Positions 41,570-50,380 of a stretch of 64,000 bases of DNA are shown one piece after another. Source of the stretch: Ottowia oryzae (GTDB lineage Bacteria; Pseudomonadota; Gammaproteobacteria; Burkholderiales; Burkholderiaceae_C). Location: positions 868,001 to 932,000 of the forward strand of contig NZ_CP027666.1 in assembly GCF_003008535.1 (NCBI RefSeq), given 5' to 3'. Made by a program: the position numbers and the translations under genes. The first letter of the stretch is position 1. Each line of letters starts with the position of its first letter. A model generated the notes under the pieces. It saw only the letters and a program-made list of their open reading frames with translations, did no database searches and was not told where the DNA came from.

Positions 41570-42898
41570 ATGAATTACTACGAAGGTCTGAACGAGAAGC
41601 TTTACAAGGCGTTGCCAAACGCGAGGAGAGTCCTTGAGATTGGCTGCGCTGGTGGGAGATTGGGTGCCGCGTACAAGCAGGCCAATCCGAAAGCGTATTG
41701 GTGCGGCGTGGAAATGGTGCCAGAGATAGCCGAGCGTGCGGCACAGATGCTCGACAAGGTGATCTGCGGGGACGTTAATTCCATCAAGGCAGAGGATTTT
41801 GATGAGCCGTTCGATCTCGTGGTTTGCGGAGATGTCCTGGAGCATCTGATAGATCCAGAATTCACCCTTCGCAATCTGCGAAAACTGGTGTCGACCGGGG
41901 CGCGATTGGTTACGTGTGTCCCCAATATGGGACACATTTCGGTCATCGAGAAGCTGATATGTGGTGATCTTACGTATGAGCCCTCCGGCTTGCTCGACAA
42001 GACCCATCTCAGATTTTTTACGCCCAGTTCGATTCAAAAGGTATTGCTCGACGCTGGGTGGCTGCCGTCGATTGTTGACACCTACATGGCCGGTGTTTCG
42101 TATCTTCCAGTGGCGCAGGCCATTGGCGATGCCGCGACAAAAATGGGTGTTCCGGGCCCCATAGCGACCAGGAATTTGCAGATCTATCAGATGATAGTGT
42201 CTTGCAAACCTGCGCTTGTGCGTCCTGAGCTGTCAGATTCGGTGTCAGCCAACGAAGGCCCAAAGGTTTCCGTGGTTGTCCCAGCGACCAACCCCTGGCA
42301 GTTTGGTGCGAACATCAAACAGTCGCCCGGCATACTGGAGATGAAGAGTCCGATTGTCGTCGTTGAAGGCGCGACTTCTGCGGCCGATGGACTCAATAAA
42401 GGGCTCGCCAAGTCAAACACGGAGTGGATTCTTTACTGCCACCAAGACGTCTACCTTCCGAAGGGCAGCGGAGAGCTACTATTACATGAGTTAAGTAAGA
42501 TTGACCCGTCTATCACACCGGTGGTGGGGTTCATGGGCATCGGTTCGGGCGATACCGGTCAAAAATCCGGGTTGTGCGTCGATCGGATGGATTTGCTGGA
42601 TTTCCCTGCCTCATCGGACGCTTCTTCTCTAGATGAGTTTGCCATTCTGATCCATAGAGACAGTCCCTTGAAATTGGATTCAAGCTTGGGTTGGCATCTT
42701 TGGGCGACCGACTTGTGCCAGCAGGCGCGTTCGCATAAACCTGCGCCCATTCACATTCCTATTCTTAGAATCCCGCTGTTCCATAATTCTTACAACGATG
42801 GTCAGCTTTCTAGCGCTTACCATGAAAGCGCAAAGAAGATGGCGGCCAAGTACCCCGAAAATCTGCCGATCACAACGCTTTGCAGCACCATCCGATGA
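41570..42898 (+). CDS. Methyltransferase-glycosyltransferase fusion protein (atypical composition)
   Basis: A 442-residue protein with two parts. Residues about 1-215 are a class I SAM methyltransferase (EIGCAGGRLGAAYK motif I, then FDLVVCGDVLEHLIDP) of the Methyltransf_23 type. Residues about 240-442 resemble a GT-A-type transferase (VSVVVPATNPWQF... ILYCHQDVYLP, with HQDV as the likely metal-binding acid motif). Codon use and GC are visibly lower than on both sides, with many A/T third positions, so it is probably acquired. It could methylate and glycosylate a surface polysaccharide. No other sugar gene is adjacent. Confidence 0.8.
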   Translation: MNYYEGLNEKLYKALPNARRVLEIGCAGGRLGAAYKQANPKAYWCGVEMVPEIAERAAQMLDKVICGDVNSIKAEDFDEPFDLVVCGDVLEHLIDPEFTLRNLRKLVSTGARLVTCVPNMGHISVIEKLICGDLTYEPSGLLDKTHLRFFTPSSIQKVLLDAGWLPSIVDTYMAGVSYLPVAQAIGDAATKMGVPGPIATRNLQIYQMIVSCKPALVRPELSDSVSANEGPKVSVVVPATNPWQFGANIKQSPGILEMKSPIVVVEGATSAADGLNKGLAKSNTEWILYCHQDVYLPKGSGELLLHELSKIDPSITPVVGFMGIGSGDTGQKSGLCVDRMDLLDFPASSDASSLDEFAILIHRDSPLKLDSSLGWHLWATDLCQQARSHKPAPIHIPILRIPLFHNSYNDGQLSSAYHESAKKMAAKYPENLPITTLCSTIR

Positions 42899-42979
42899 CC
42901 GCCCCTGGCCGCTGGTTTACGCGGCCCTGCGGCCTTTGACCGTGGGCCAACCAATCAACATCGGCACTTTTTCTTGAAT

Positions 42980-43525
42980 ATGGCTGAATCCTTTTCCTAC
43001 GAACAATTGATCGCCTCCGGCGAGGGCCGGCTTTTTGGGCCCGACAGCGGGCGCCTGCCGCTGCCCCCCATGCTGATGTTCGATCGCATCACCCACATTG
43101 ACACGGCTGGCGGCGCGCATGGCCTGGGCCGGATCGTGGCCGAACTGGACGTTCGGCCCGACCTGTGGTTCTTTGAGTGCCATTTCCAGGGCGACCCCGT
43201 CATGCCCGGCTGCCTGGGGCTGGACGCCATGTGGCAGCTGATCGGCTTTTACCTGACTTGGCTGCGCCTGCCTGGCCGCGGTCGTGCCCTGGGTGCGGGT
43301 GAGGTCAAGTTCACCGGCGAGGTGGGCCCCGACGTCAAACGCGTGACATACGAAATTGATATCAAGCGCGTGATCAAGCGCAAGCTGACCATGGCCATCG
43401 GCGATGCGCGCCTGTTGGCCGACGGCAAGGAAATCTACGTGGCCAACGACCTGCGCGTGGGCCTGTTTCTGCGTGAACCCAACGCGGCGGTACCCGTCGC
43501 CTCACAGGAGAGTGCTTCGTCATGA
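42980..43525 (+). CDS. fabA: 3-hydroxydecanoyl-ACP dehydratase/isomerase FabA
   Basis: A 181-residue hot-dog enzyme that dehydrates 3-hydroxydecanoyl-ACP and isomerises it to the cis-3 product, starting unsaturated fatty acids. The catalytic His-68 is in ECHFQGDPVMPG, with an Asp at about 82 in CLGLDAMWQ. The start at 42980 (MAESFSYEQ) fits; an upstream TTG at 42974 adds two residues. Its stop overlaps the fabB start (ATGA), the expected FabA-FabB pair. Confidence 0.96.
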   Translation: MAESFSYEQLIASGEGRLFGPDSGRLPLPPMLMFDRITHIDTAGGAHGLGRIVAELDVRPDLWFFECHFQGDPVMPGCLGLDAMWQLIGFYLTWLRLPGRGRALGAGEVKFTGEVGPDVKRVTYEIDIKRVIKRKLTMAIGDARLLADGKEIYVANDLRVGLFLREPNAAVPVASQESASS

Positions 43526-44745
43526 AACGTCGCGTCGTCGTCACTGGCGCGGGCATCGTCTCGTGTATTGGCAACGACCTGGCCACGGTCGAAGCCGCCT
43601 TGCGCGCTGGCCGTTCCGGCATCAGCGCCGCGCCCGATTTCGCTGAAAAAGGCCTTCGCAGCCAGGTCGCGGGTATTCCGCAGATCGACCTGGAAGCGCG
43701 GCTGGACCGCAAGCAGCTGCGCTTCATGGGCGACGCGGCGGCCTACGCCCACATCGCGCTGGAAGACGCGATTGCCCAGGCCGGCCTTTCGCCCGAGCAG
43801 GTGTCCAGCCCGCGCACGGGCTTGATCATGGGCTCGGGCGGTGGATCGCCCGCCAACCAGATCGAGGCGGCCGACACGCTGCGCAGCAAGGGCATTCGCC
43901 GCGTGGGGCCCTACCAGGTCACGCGCTGCATGAGCAGCACGGTTTCGGCTTGCCTTTCGACGCACTTTCACATCAAGGGCATCAACTACTCCATCACCTC
44001 GGCGTGCAGCACCTCGGCGCACTGCATCGGGTCGGCCGCGCAGCAGATCGCGTGGGGCATGCAGGACGTGATGTTCGCCGGCGGCGGCGAAGAGGTCAGC
44101 TGGGGCATGGCGCTGCTGTTTGACGGCATGGGGGCGATGTCCAGCAAGCGCAACGATCAGCCCACCAAGGCGTCGCGGGCTTACGATGCCGACCGCGATG
44201 GCTTCGTCATTGCGGGTGGCGGTGGTGCGGTGGTGCTCGAATCGCTGGAGCACGCGCAGGCGCGCGGCGCCACCATCCTGGGCGAAGTCGTCGGCTTTGG
44301 CGCCACCAGCGACGGCGCGGACATGGTCGCTCCGTCGGGCGAAGGCGCGGTCGCCTGCATGCGCCAGGCGATGGACGGGCTCGACGGCCCCATCGACTAC
44401 ATCAACACCCACGGCACCTCCACCCCGGTGGGCGACGTGCCTGAGTTGAATGCGCTGCGCACCGTGTTTGGCGAGGGTCAGGTGCCGCCGTTCTCGTCCA
44501 CCAAGTCGCTGACAGGGCATTCGCTGGGCGCCACGGGGGTGCAAGAGGCCATCTACTGCCTGCTGATGCTGCAAAAGGGCTTCATCGCCGGCTCGGCCAA
44601 CGTGGAGGTGCCCGACGCCGCTGTCGGCGATCTGCCCCTGGTCACCGCCACGCGCGACGCGCCCTTGCGGCAGGTGCTGTCCAACAGCTTCGGCTTTGGT
44701 GGCACGAACGCCTGCTTGGTATTGCGCCGTTGGGATGGGGCGTGA
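43522..44745 (+). CDS. fabB: Beta-ketoacyl-ACP synthase I FabB
   Basis: A 407-residue condensing enzyme that elongates the unsaturated intermediates from FabA. The catalytic triad is Cys-162 (SITSACSTSAHC), His-297 (NTHGTSTP) and His-333 (SLTGHSLGATG). Translation is coupled to fabA through a 4-bp overlap. This gives the cell an anaerobic-type unsaturated fatty acid pathway. Confidence 0.96.
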   Translation: MKRRVVVTGAGIVSCIGNDLATVEAALRAGRSGISAAPDFAEKGLRSQVAGIPQIDLEARLDRKQLRFMGDAAAYAHIALEDAIAQAGLSPEQVSSPRTGLIMGSGGGSPANQIEAADTLRSKGIRRVGPYQVTRCMSSTVSACLSTHFHIKGINYSITSACSTSAHCIGSAAQQIAWGMQDVMFAGGGEEVSWGMALLFDGMGAMSSKRNDQPTKASRAYDADRDGFVIAGGGGAVVLESLEHAQARGATILGEVVGFGATSDGADMVAPSGEGAVACMRQAMDGLDGPIDYINTHGTSTPVGDVPELNALRTVFGEGQVPPFSSTKSLTGHSLGATGVQEAIYCLLMLQKGFIAGSANVEVPDAAVGDLPLVTATRDAPLRQVLSNSFGFGGTNACLVLRRWDGA

Positions 44746-44844
44746 TGCGGGTGTCCGATGGGTGTGGAGCCGTTCTATGCGCGGCATGCGCACTGGGTAA
44801 TTAAGTGGGTTTAAGTGAGTGGCTGCACTCGTGGTAATCCCCGT

Positions 44845-44873
44845 CTGGCGGCCTTCCAGGTCATTCCTATAAT
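44845..44873 (+). promoter_or_regulatory. Predicted sigma-70 promoter of the secreted protein gene
   Basis: A perfect -10 box TATAAT at 44868-44873 lies 62 bases before the start codon. The matching -35 hexamer is weak (CTGGCG near 44845-44850). AT-rich context here is rare in this window. Confidence 0.55.
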
Positions 44874-44934
44874 GCCTTTGCGTGACGCACGCGCGTCCGC
44901 GTTGAAGCACGTTTAACCAGTGGAGGGTAAGAAC

Positions 44935-45639
44935 ATGACATCGTCATCATTTTCTAGGCTTGCGTGGAGCAGCAAAGCGGGTCGCGGCGCCGCAGTCGCC
45001 GCTTTCGTTCTGATGTCGGCATCGGCTGCGATGGCGCAGGCGGTGACGCTTTCGTGCCCCACGCCTACCAGCACGGGCGTGACGGCCAACCTGTCGACCG
45101 CCGGTGGGCTCTGGGAAACGCAACAACCCGGTAGCGCCACGTGGACCACAGCGGCCGCGGCAAGCAACGGCAACTGGGTGGCTGTGCCTGGCGCCGCCTG
45201 GATTGGCGATGGCGCAACCGGTGCCTTGGGCGACTGGGGTTATCGCGTTCGCATTGACGCAAGCGATCCCAACATCGACCTTTCGTCGGCCACCCTGTCC
45301 TTCTCCTACCGTGCGGACAACACGATGTTGTCGGCGTCGCTCGGTTCGACGTCGTTGAATGTATTGCCCGCCGCCACGCACAATGGCCCTTCGGCAACGA
45401 GTGGCGGCCCCATCGCTACGCCGCTGGCTTCGGGCACCAACTACTTGACGGCATTGGTGAACAACGAGCCGCCCAACGCGAACCCCTACGGCCTTGCCAT
45501 GCAGGCAAGCTTGACCTTCAACTGCCGCGCTGCCCCGGCGGTGGCGGTGCCTGCCAACGCGCCATGGGCGCTGGTCGGCATGGGTGGCCTGCTGGCGCTG
45601 GGCGCCGCGTTTGCCAACCGTCGTCGCAAGCGTTCCTGA
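44935..45639 (+). CDS. Secreted protein with IPTL/PEP-CTERM-like C-terminal anchor
   Basis: A 234-residue exported protein. The signal peptide covers about 1-36 (ending AMAQ). A beta-rich Ala/Thr/Ser/Gly body has two Cys (near 42 and 202). The C-terminus is a proline motif, a hydrophobic helix and a basic end: VPANAPWALVGMGGLLALG followed by ANRRRKRS. This three-part end is that of IPTL- or PEP-CTERM sorting signals, so the protein is probably processed at the envelope. It has a GGAGGGT ribosome site, its own promoter-like box and a terminator. Function unknown. Confidence 0.8.
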   Translation: MTSSSFSRLAWSSKAGRGAAVAAFVLMSASAAMAQAVTLSCPTPTSTGVTANLSTAGGLWETQQPGSATWTTAAAASNGNWVAVPGAAWIGDGATGALGDWGYRVRIDASDPNIDLSSATLSFSYRADNTMLSASLGSTSLNVLPAATHNGPSATSGGPIATPLASGTNYLTALVNNEPPNANPYGLAMQASLTFNCRAAPAVAVPANAPWALVGMGGLLALGAAFANRRRKRS

Positions 45640-45658
45640 CGCGTTCGCGCTCGGCACC

Positions 45659-45682
45659 AAGGCTGCTTCGGCAGCCTTTTTT
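45659..45682 (+). terminator. Intrinsic terminator of the secreted protein gene
   Basis: Stem AAGGCTGC/GCAGCCTT with a TTCG tetraloop, followed by a T run. It is a strong terminator 20 bases after the stop codon. Confidence 0.92.
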
Positions 45683-45838
45683 GCGTCCTAGGCACAGGCC
45701 TTTTACCGATGCCAACCAGTACGGCGCTGTGGCAACCGGGGGCGCGCTGATTAAACTCCTGCTTTTGCCACCTGAATCCGCTCGCTGCGCGCGCCGCAGG
45801 CGCGTGGGCGCAGGCCGTGTGCGCCGCTTTCCGAATCC

Positions 45839-46762
45839 ATGCTGACCTTCCAACAAATCATCCTCACCCTCCAGCAATACTGGGGCGCCCAGGGCTGCGC
45901 GCTTTTGCAGCCGTACGACATGGAGGTGGGCGCCGGTACGTCGCATACTGCTACGTTTTTAAGAGCGATCGGCCCTGAGCCCTGGAAGGCCGCCTACGTG
46001 CAGCCCAGCCGTCGCCCCAAGGACGGCCGCTATGGCGAGAACCCCAACCGCGGCCAGCATTACTACCAGTTCCAGGTGGTGCTCAAGCCCGCGCCCAGCA
46101 ACATCCTGGAGCTGTACCTGGGCAGCCTGGAAGCGCTGGGGTTTGACCTGAAGAGGAACGACATCCGTTTTGTCGAAGACGATTGGGAAAACCCCACGCT
46201 GGGCGCCTGGGGCCTGGGCTGGGAGGTCTGGCTCAACGGCATGGAAGTGACGCAATTCACCTACTTCCAGCAGGTGGGCGGCATCGACTGCAAGCCCGCC
46301 ACCGGCGAAATCACCTACGGGCTGGAGCGCCTGGCCATGTACTTGCAGGGTGTTGAAAGCATGTTTGACTTGGTCTGGACCACCGACGGCGACGGCCGCC
46401 AGCTGACCTATGGCGACGTGTTCCACCAAAACGAGGTGGAACAGTCCGCCTACAACTTCGAGCACAGCGACGCCGACTTTTTGTTCACCGCCTTCGCCGC
46501 GCATGAAAAGCAGGCCAAGCACCTGATGGAGGCGCAACTGGCGCTGCCCGCGTACGAGCAGGTGCTCAAGGCCGCGCACAGCTTCAACCTGCTGGACGCG
46601 CGCGGCGCCATCAGCGTGACCGAACGCGCCGCCTACATCGGGCGCATCCGCAACCTGGCGCGCGCCGTGGCGCAAAGCTATTACGACAGCCGCGAACGCC
46701 TGGGTTTCCCCATGGCGCCGCGCGAATGGGTTGCACAGATTGAACCGAAGAAGGCCGCTTGA
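45839..46762 (+). CDS. glyQ: Glycyl-tRNA synthetase alpha subunit
   Basis: A 307-residue class II catalytic subunit that charges tRNA-Gly together with GlyS. The typical MLTFQQIILTLQQYWGAQGC start, LLQPYDMEVGAGTSHTATFL, and PSRRPKDGRYGENPNR motif 2 region are present. It is followed by glyS and both are needed for the heterotetramer. Confidence 0.97.
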   Translation: MLTFQQIILTLQQYWGAQGCALLQPYDMEVGAGTSHTATFLRAIGPEPWKAAYVQPSRRPKDGRYGENPNRGQHYYQFQVVLKPAPSNILELYLGSLEALGFDLKRNDIRFVEDDWENPTLGAWGLGWEVWLNGMEVTQFTYFQQVGGIDCKPATGEITYGLERLAMYLQGVESMFDLVWTTDGDGRQLTYGDVFHQNEVEQSAYNFEHSDADFLFTAFAAHEKQAKHLMEAQLALPAYEQVLKAAHSFNLLDARGAISVTERAAYIGRIRNLARAVAQSYYDSRERLGFPMAPREWVAQIEPKKAA

Positions 46763-46770
46763 GCAGGCCG

Positions 46771-49035
46771 ATGAGCATGAATACGTCGCAAAACCTTCTC
46801 GTTGAACTGTTCGTTGAAGAACTGCCGCCCAAGGCGCTGAAAAAGCTGGGCGATGCGTTCGCCAGCCAGCTGGCCGAGCAGCTGAAAAGCCAGGGCTTGC
46901 TGGCCGCCGATGCGGTGGTCACGCCCTACGCCAGCCCGCGCCGCCTGGCCGCGCACGTCACGCAGGTGGCGGCCAAGGCGGCCGACAAGGCCGTGCAGCA
47001 AAAGCTGATGCCCGTCACCGTGGGGCTGGACGCGGCGGGCAACGCCACGCCCGCGCTGCTGAAAAAGCTGCAGGCGCTGGGCGCTGACGCCAGCGTGGTG
47101 CCGCAGCTCAAGCGCGCGCCAGACGGCAAGGCCGAGGCCCTGTTCCTCGACACGGTGGTGCCTGGCGCCACCCTGGCGGCGGGCCTGCAAAAAGCCCTGC
47201 ACGAAGCCATCGCCAAGCTGCCCATCCCCAAGGTGATGACCTACCAGCTTGAGCAGAACACGCCCCTGCCCGGCTGGGACAGCGTGCAGTTCGTGCGCCC
47301 CGCGCATGGGCTGGTCGCGCTGCACGGGGCCGACGTGGTGCCCGTCACCGCGCTGGGCCTGACGGCCGGGCGCGCCGCGCACGGCCACCGCTTCGAGGCC
47401 AAGGCCGCCCCGATCGAGCTGGCCAACGCCGACGCCTACGCCGCCACGCTGCGCGACGAAGGCGCTGTGATCGCCAGCTTTGATGAACGGCGCGCCGCCA
47501 TTGAATCTCAGCTAAAAGCGGCTGCAGCGCAGGCTGGGCCAGCGCTGGCGGCTATCAAAGATGAAGCGTTGCTGGATGAGGTGACAGCCCTGGTCGAGCG
47601 GCCCAACGTGCTGACCTGCGCCTTCGACAAGGCGTTTCTGGACGTGCCGCAGGAATGCCTGATCCTGACCATGAAGGCCAACCAGAAGTACTTTCCGCTG
47701 CTGGACGCCGCGGGCAAGCTGACGCACCAGTTCCTGGTGGTCAGCAACATCTCGCCCGCCGACGCCAGCGCCGTGATCGAAGGCAATGAACGCGTGGTGC
47801 GCCCGCGCCTGGCCGACGCCAAGTTCTTCTTCGATCAAGACCGCAAGAAAACCCTGGAAAGCCGCGTCGACGGGCTGGCCAAGGTCGTGTACCACAACAA
47901 GCTGGGCACGCAGGGCGAGCGCGTCGAACGCGTGCGCGCCATCGCCCGCGCGATTGGCCAGCAGTTGGGCGGCGACGTGCTGGCCAAGTCCGCCGACGAC
48001 GCGGCCAAGCTGGCCAAGGCCGATCTGCTGACCGACATGGTGGGCGAATTCCCTGAGCTGCAGGGCATCATGGGCGGCTACTACGCCCGCCACGACGGAT
48101 GGAGCGAAGACATCGCCTTCGCCATCGAAGACCACTACAAACCGCGTTTTGCCGGCGACGATCTGCCGCGCGGCCAGACAGGCACCGTGGTGGCGCTGGC
48201 CGACAAGCTGGAAACGCTGGTCGGCATGTTCGGCATCGGCAACCTGCCGACGGGCGACAAGGATCCGTTTGCGCTACGCCGCCATGCGTTGGGGGTTATA
48301 AGGCTCATCGTGGAAAAGGGCTTGCCACTAGGTCTTCGTGAGCTAATTACTAACGTATATGAGATTTTTAACGACGTAGCCCTGCAGGAGGCATATCACA
48401 GCAAGCGTGCTGAATCGGTGGTAGCAGAGGGGTTGCAGCAGCAACGTCGTGACGGTATTTCGGGTATCCAAACAGTTGGATATGGTCACTCGCTGATCAA
48501 ACTTGATCCGGCGACACCTGCGAAAGTTGAGGCGTTTGCATTTGATCGGCTCGCCGGTCTTTTGCGTGAACAAAGCTATTCCACACAGGATGTGGATGCC
48601 GTGCTTGCCATGCAGCCGCAGCGTCTTGTTGAGGTGCCACATCGGCTTAAAGCCGTGCGCGCCTTCGCCGAGCTGCCCGAAGCCCCCGCCCTGGCCGCCG
48701 CCAACAAACGCATTGGCAACATCCTCAAGAAAGCCGAGCCGGATGGCGCGCTGCAGGCCGCGGTGAACGCCGATTTGCTGCAAGAACCGGCCGAGCAGGC
48801 GCTGTACACCGCCCTGCAGCAGACCGTGCCGCAGGCCGACGCGCAGTTTGCTGCCGGTGACTACACCGGCTCGCTGAAAACGCTGGCCGCGCTGCGCGCG
48901 CCGGTCGACGCCTTCTTCGACGGCGTGATGGTCAACGCCGAAGACCCGGCGCTCAAGGCCAACCGCCTGGCGCTGTTGCAGCAGCTGCACCAGGCCATGA
49001 ACCGCGTGGCCGACCTGTCGCGCCTGGCCGCATGA
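46771..49035 (+). CDS. glyS: Glycyl-tRNA synthetase beta subunit
   Basis: A 754-residue tRNA-binding subunit. It opens LLVELFVEELPPKALKKLGD and has the LILTMKANQKYFPLLD and ANLPTGDKDPFALRRHALG-type signatures. Either ATG, at 46771 or 46777, could be the start. Two oddities are seen. A palindromic repeat copy (47503-47568) adds an Ala-rich helix insert. Also, about 48285-48655 has much lower GC and unusual codons compared with both flanks, as if this piece was exchanged with a foreign allele. The frame is intact. Confidence 0.95.
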   Translation: MSMNTSQNLLVELFVEELPPKALKKLGDAFASQLAEQLKSQGLLAADAVVTPYASPRRLAAHVTQVAAKAADKAVQQKLMPVTVGLDAAGNATPALLKKLQALGADASVVPQLKRAPDGKAEALFLDTVVPGATLAAGLQKALHEAIAKLPIPKVMTYQLEQNTPLPGWDSVQFVRPAHGLVALHGADVVPVTALGLTAGRAAHGHRFEAKAAPIELANADAYAATLRDEGAVIASFDERRAAIESQLKAAAAQAGPALAAIKDEALLDEVTALVERPNVLTCAFDKAFLDVPQECLILTMKANQKYFPLLDAAGKLTHQFLVVSNISPADASAVIEGNERVVRPRLADAKFFFDQDRKKTLESRVDGLAKVVYHNKLGTQGERVERVRAIARAIGQQLGGDVLAKSADDAAKLAKADLLTDMVGEFPELQGIMGGYYARHDGWSEDIAFAIEDHYKPRFAGDDLPRGQTGTVVALADKLETLVGMFGIGNLPTGDKDPFALRRHALGVIRLIVEKGLPLGLRELITNVYEIFNDVALQEAYHSKRAESVVAEGLQQQRRDGISGIQTVGYGHSLIKLDPATPAKVEAFAFDRLAGLLREQSYSTQDVDAVLAMQPQRLVEVPHRLKAVRAFAELPEAPALAAANKRIGNILKKAEPDGALQAAVNADLLQEPAEQALYTALQQTVPQADAQFAAGDYTGSLKTLAALRAPVDAFFDGVMVNAEDPALKANRLALLQQLHQAMNRVADLSRLAA
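47503..47568 (+). repeat. Dispersed palindromic repeat, copy 18 (inside glyS)
   Basis: GAATCTCAGCTAAAAGCGGC, TGCAGCGCAGGCTGGGCCAG, CGCTGGCGGCTATCAAAGA. In frame, it codes for SQLKAAAAQAGPALAAIKDE. Confidence 0.75.
48285..48655 (+). other. Low-GC mosaic patch inside glyS
   Basis: About 370 bases with codons rarely used elsewhere in this window, such as CTA, ATA, GTA, AAT and TAT, flanked by GCC/CTG-rich sequence. Edges lie at GACAAGGATCCGTTTGCG and near CGGCTTAAAGCCGTGCGC. The reading frame is continuous, so this looks like intragenic recombination. Confidence 0.7.
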
Positions 49036-49700
49036 CCAACACGCCCGCGCCCGCCATCCCTTGGCGGGCCTTGATGTGGACGGTGCTGCCGCCGGTCGGC
49101 GCACTGCTGCTGCGCGCCGCCCTGCGCGAACGCACCGACGAGGCCACCGCCAGCCTGCAGGCGCTGGGCGCGGCCGTGCAGGTCAGCACACCGGGCGAGG
49201 CGGTGTGGGCGGCGTCCAAGCCTTTCGTGTTCACCCTCGTCGTGCTGGGTGCCCTGATCGCCGCGCTGTACTTTGGCCTGCGCACCAGCATTCGTCGCCA
49301 CGGCTGGCCGCGCGTGGTGCCGTGGGTGCAGCGGGGCTGGCTGGTGCTTTGGCTGGTGGTGGCCGCGGCGCTGCTGCTCAATCACCTGAACCGCACCGGC
49401 CGCCAGCCGCAAGTCCCGCAGCAGGCCGAAGTGATGCTGGTGCGCGAAGTGGCGCCCAGCCAGCGCAACCTGGGTGGCGCCGATTTGTACCTGAAAGTGC
49501 CCGGCGAGGCCGAACCGCTGCACGTGCTGGCCGAGGGCCAGCGCCCCGCCGCCTACCCGCTCAAGAGCCAGGTGCGCCTGCAGCCCGAGGTGGGGCGCTG
49601 GTGGGGCCGCTGGGGCAGCGTTGCGCCGCTGGGCGCGCCGGCAGCAGCTGGCGCGGCGGCGGGCGTGGCCCCTGCGCGCGAAAGTGCCCCGGGCGGATAA
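49032..49700 (+). CDS. Membrane protein of unknown function, conserved with glyS-gmhB
   Basis: A 222-residue protein with three predicted helices in its first half (WTVLPPVGALLLRAAL, FVFTLVVLGALIAALYFGL, WLVLWLVVAAALLLNHL). The second half is periplasmic or cytoplasmic, with Pro-rich and Gly/Ala-rich ends. Its ATG overlaps the glyS stop (ATGA). No known domain is recognised. It lies in a block that also holds gmhB and plsC. Confidence 0.7.
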   Translation: MTNTPAPAIPWRALMWTVLPPVGALLLRAALRERTDEATASLQALGAAVQVSTPGEAVWAASKPFVFTLVVLGALIAALYFGLRTSIRRHGWPRVVPWVQRGWLVLWLVVAAALLLNHLNRTGRQPQVPQQAEVMLVREVAPSQRNLGGADLYLKVPGEAEPLHVLAEGQRPAAYPLKSQVRLQPEVGRWWGRWGSVAPLGAPAAAGAAAGVAPARESAPGG

Positions 49701-49709
49701 TCCGTGCCC

Positions 49710-50321
49710 ATGAAACTTGTCATCGTCGACCGCGACGGCACCGTGTGTGTCGAGCGCGAAGGCTACATCCAGACGCCCGACGAGTGGGAAGCGCTGCCCG
49801 GCGCGCTGGACGCGATCGCCCGCCTCAACCAGGCGGGCTACCACGTGGTGGTGGCCGCCAACATGCCCGGCCTGGGCCGTGGCCTGTTCGATTCGGCGGC
49901 GCTGAACGCCATCCACACCAAGATGGCCAAGCAGCTGGCGGCCGTGGGCGGGCGGGTGGAGGCGATTTTCTTTTGCCCGCACGCGCCCGAAGAAGCCTGC
50001 ACCTGCCGCAAGCCCGCGCCCGGCCTTTTCCACAAAATTGGCGAGCGCTACAAGATCGATTTGAAGCAGGTGCACGCCGTGGGCAACAGCCTGAGCGACG
50101 CGCAGGCCGCCCACGCGGCAGGCTGCGTGCCTCACCTGGTGCTGACCGGGCGCCACGCGCCGCAGGCGGATGCGCCCCTGCCGCCCGATTACCCGGCCGC
50201 CACCCGCGTGCACGCCGACCTGGCCGCCTTCGCCACCGCGTTCATCGCCGAGCAGGAAGCACTGGCCGCGGCCACGCGCGCGCAGGCGGCCGAGGCAGGC
50301 GGTGCTTCCGATCCAATTTAA
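49710..50321 (+). CDS. gmhB: GmhB-like HAD phosphatase with altered active-site motifs
   Basis: A 203-residue protein of the D-glycero-D-manno-heptose 1,7-bisphosphate phosphatase family, acting in LPS heptose synthesis. Motif I is intact (VDRDGTV, Asp-7 and Asp-9). The zinc ligands Cys-89, His-91, Cys-97 and Cys-99 are in FFCPHAPEEACTCRKP, with the motif III Lys-101. Motif II reads VVVAANMPG where the family has A-T-N-Q, and motif IV reads VGNSLSD where the family has VGDSL. So Thr-50 is Ala and Asp-126 is Asn. Activity is uncertain. The start at 49710 is chosen; GTG at 49704 is the alternative. Confidence 0.85.
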   Translation: MKLVIVDRDGTVCVEREGYIQTPDEWEALPGALDAIARLNQAGYHVVVAANMPGLGRGLFDSAALNAIHTKMAKQLAAVGGRVEAIFFCPHAPEEACTCRKPAPGLFHKIGERYKIDLKQVHAVGNSLSDAQAAHAAGCVPHLVLTGRHAPQADAPLPPDYPAATRVHADLAAFATAFIAEQEALAAATRAQAAEAGGASDPI

Positions 50322-50322
50322 T

Positions 50323-50378
50323 GCTATTGAATCAATAGCTTCCGGCGCTTGAGCAGTCTGCGCCAACGCCCTTTTTAT
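50323..50378 (-). repeat. Dispersed palindromic repeat, copy 19
   Basis: AATGCTATTGAATCAATAGC, TTCCGGCGCTTGAGCAGTCT, GCGCCAACGCCCTTTTTAT. It links the gmhB stop with the plsC ribosome region. Confidence 0.7.
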
Positions 50379-50380
50379 CT

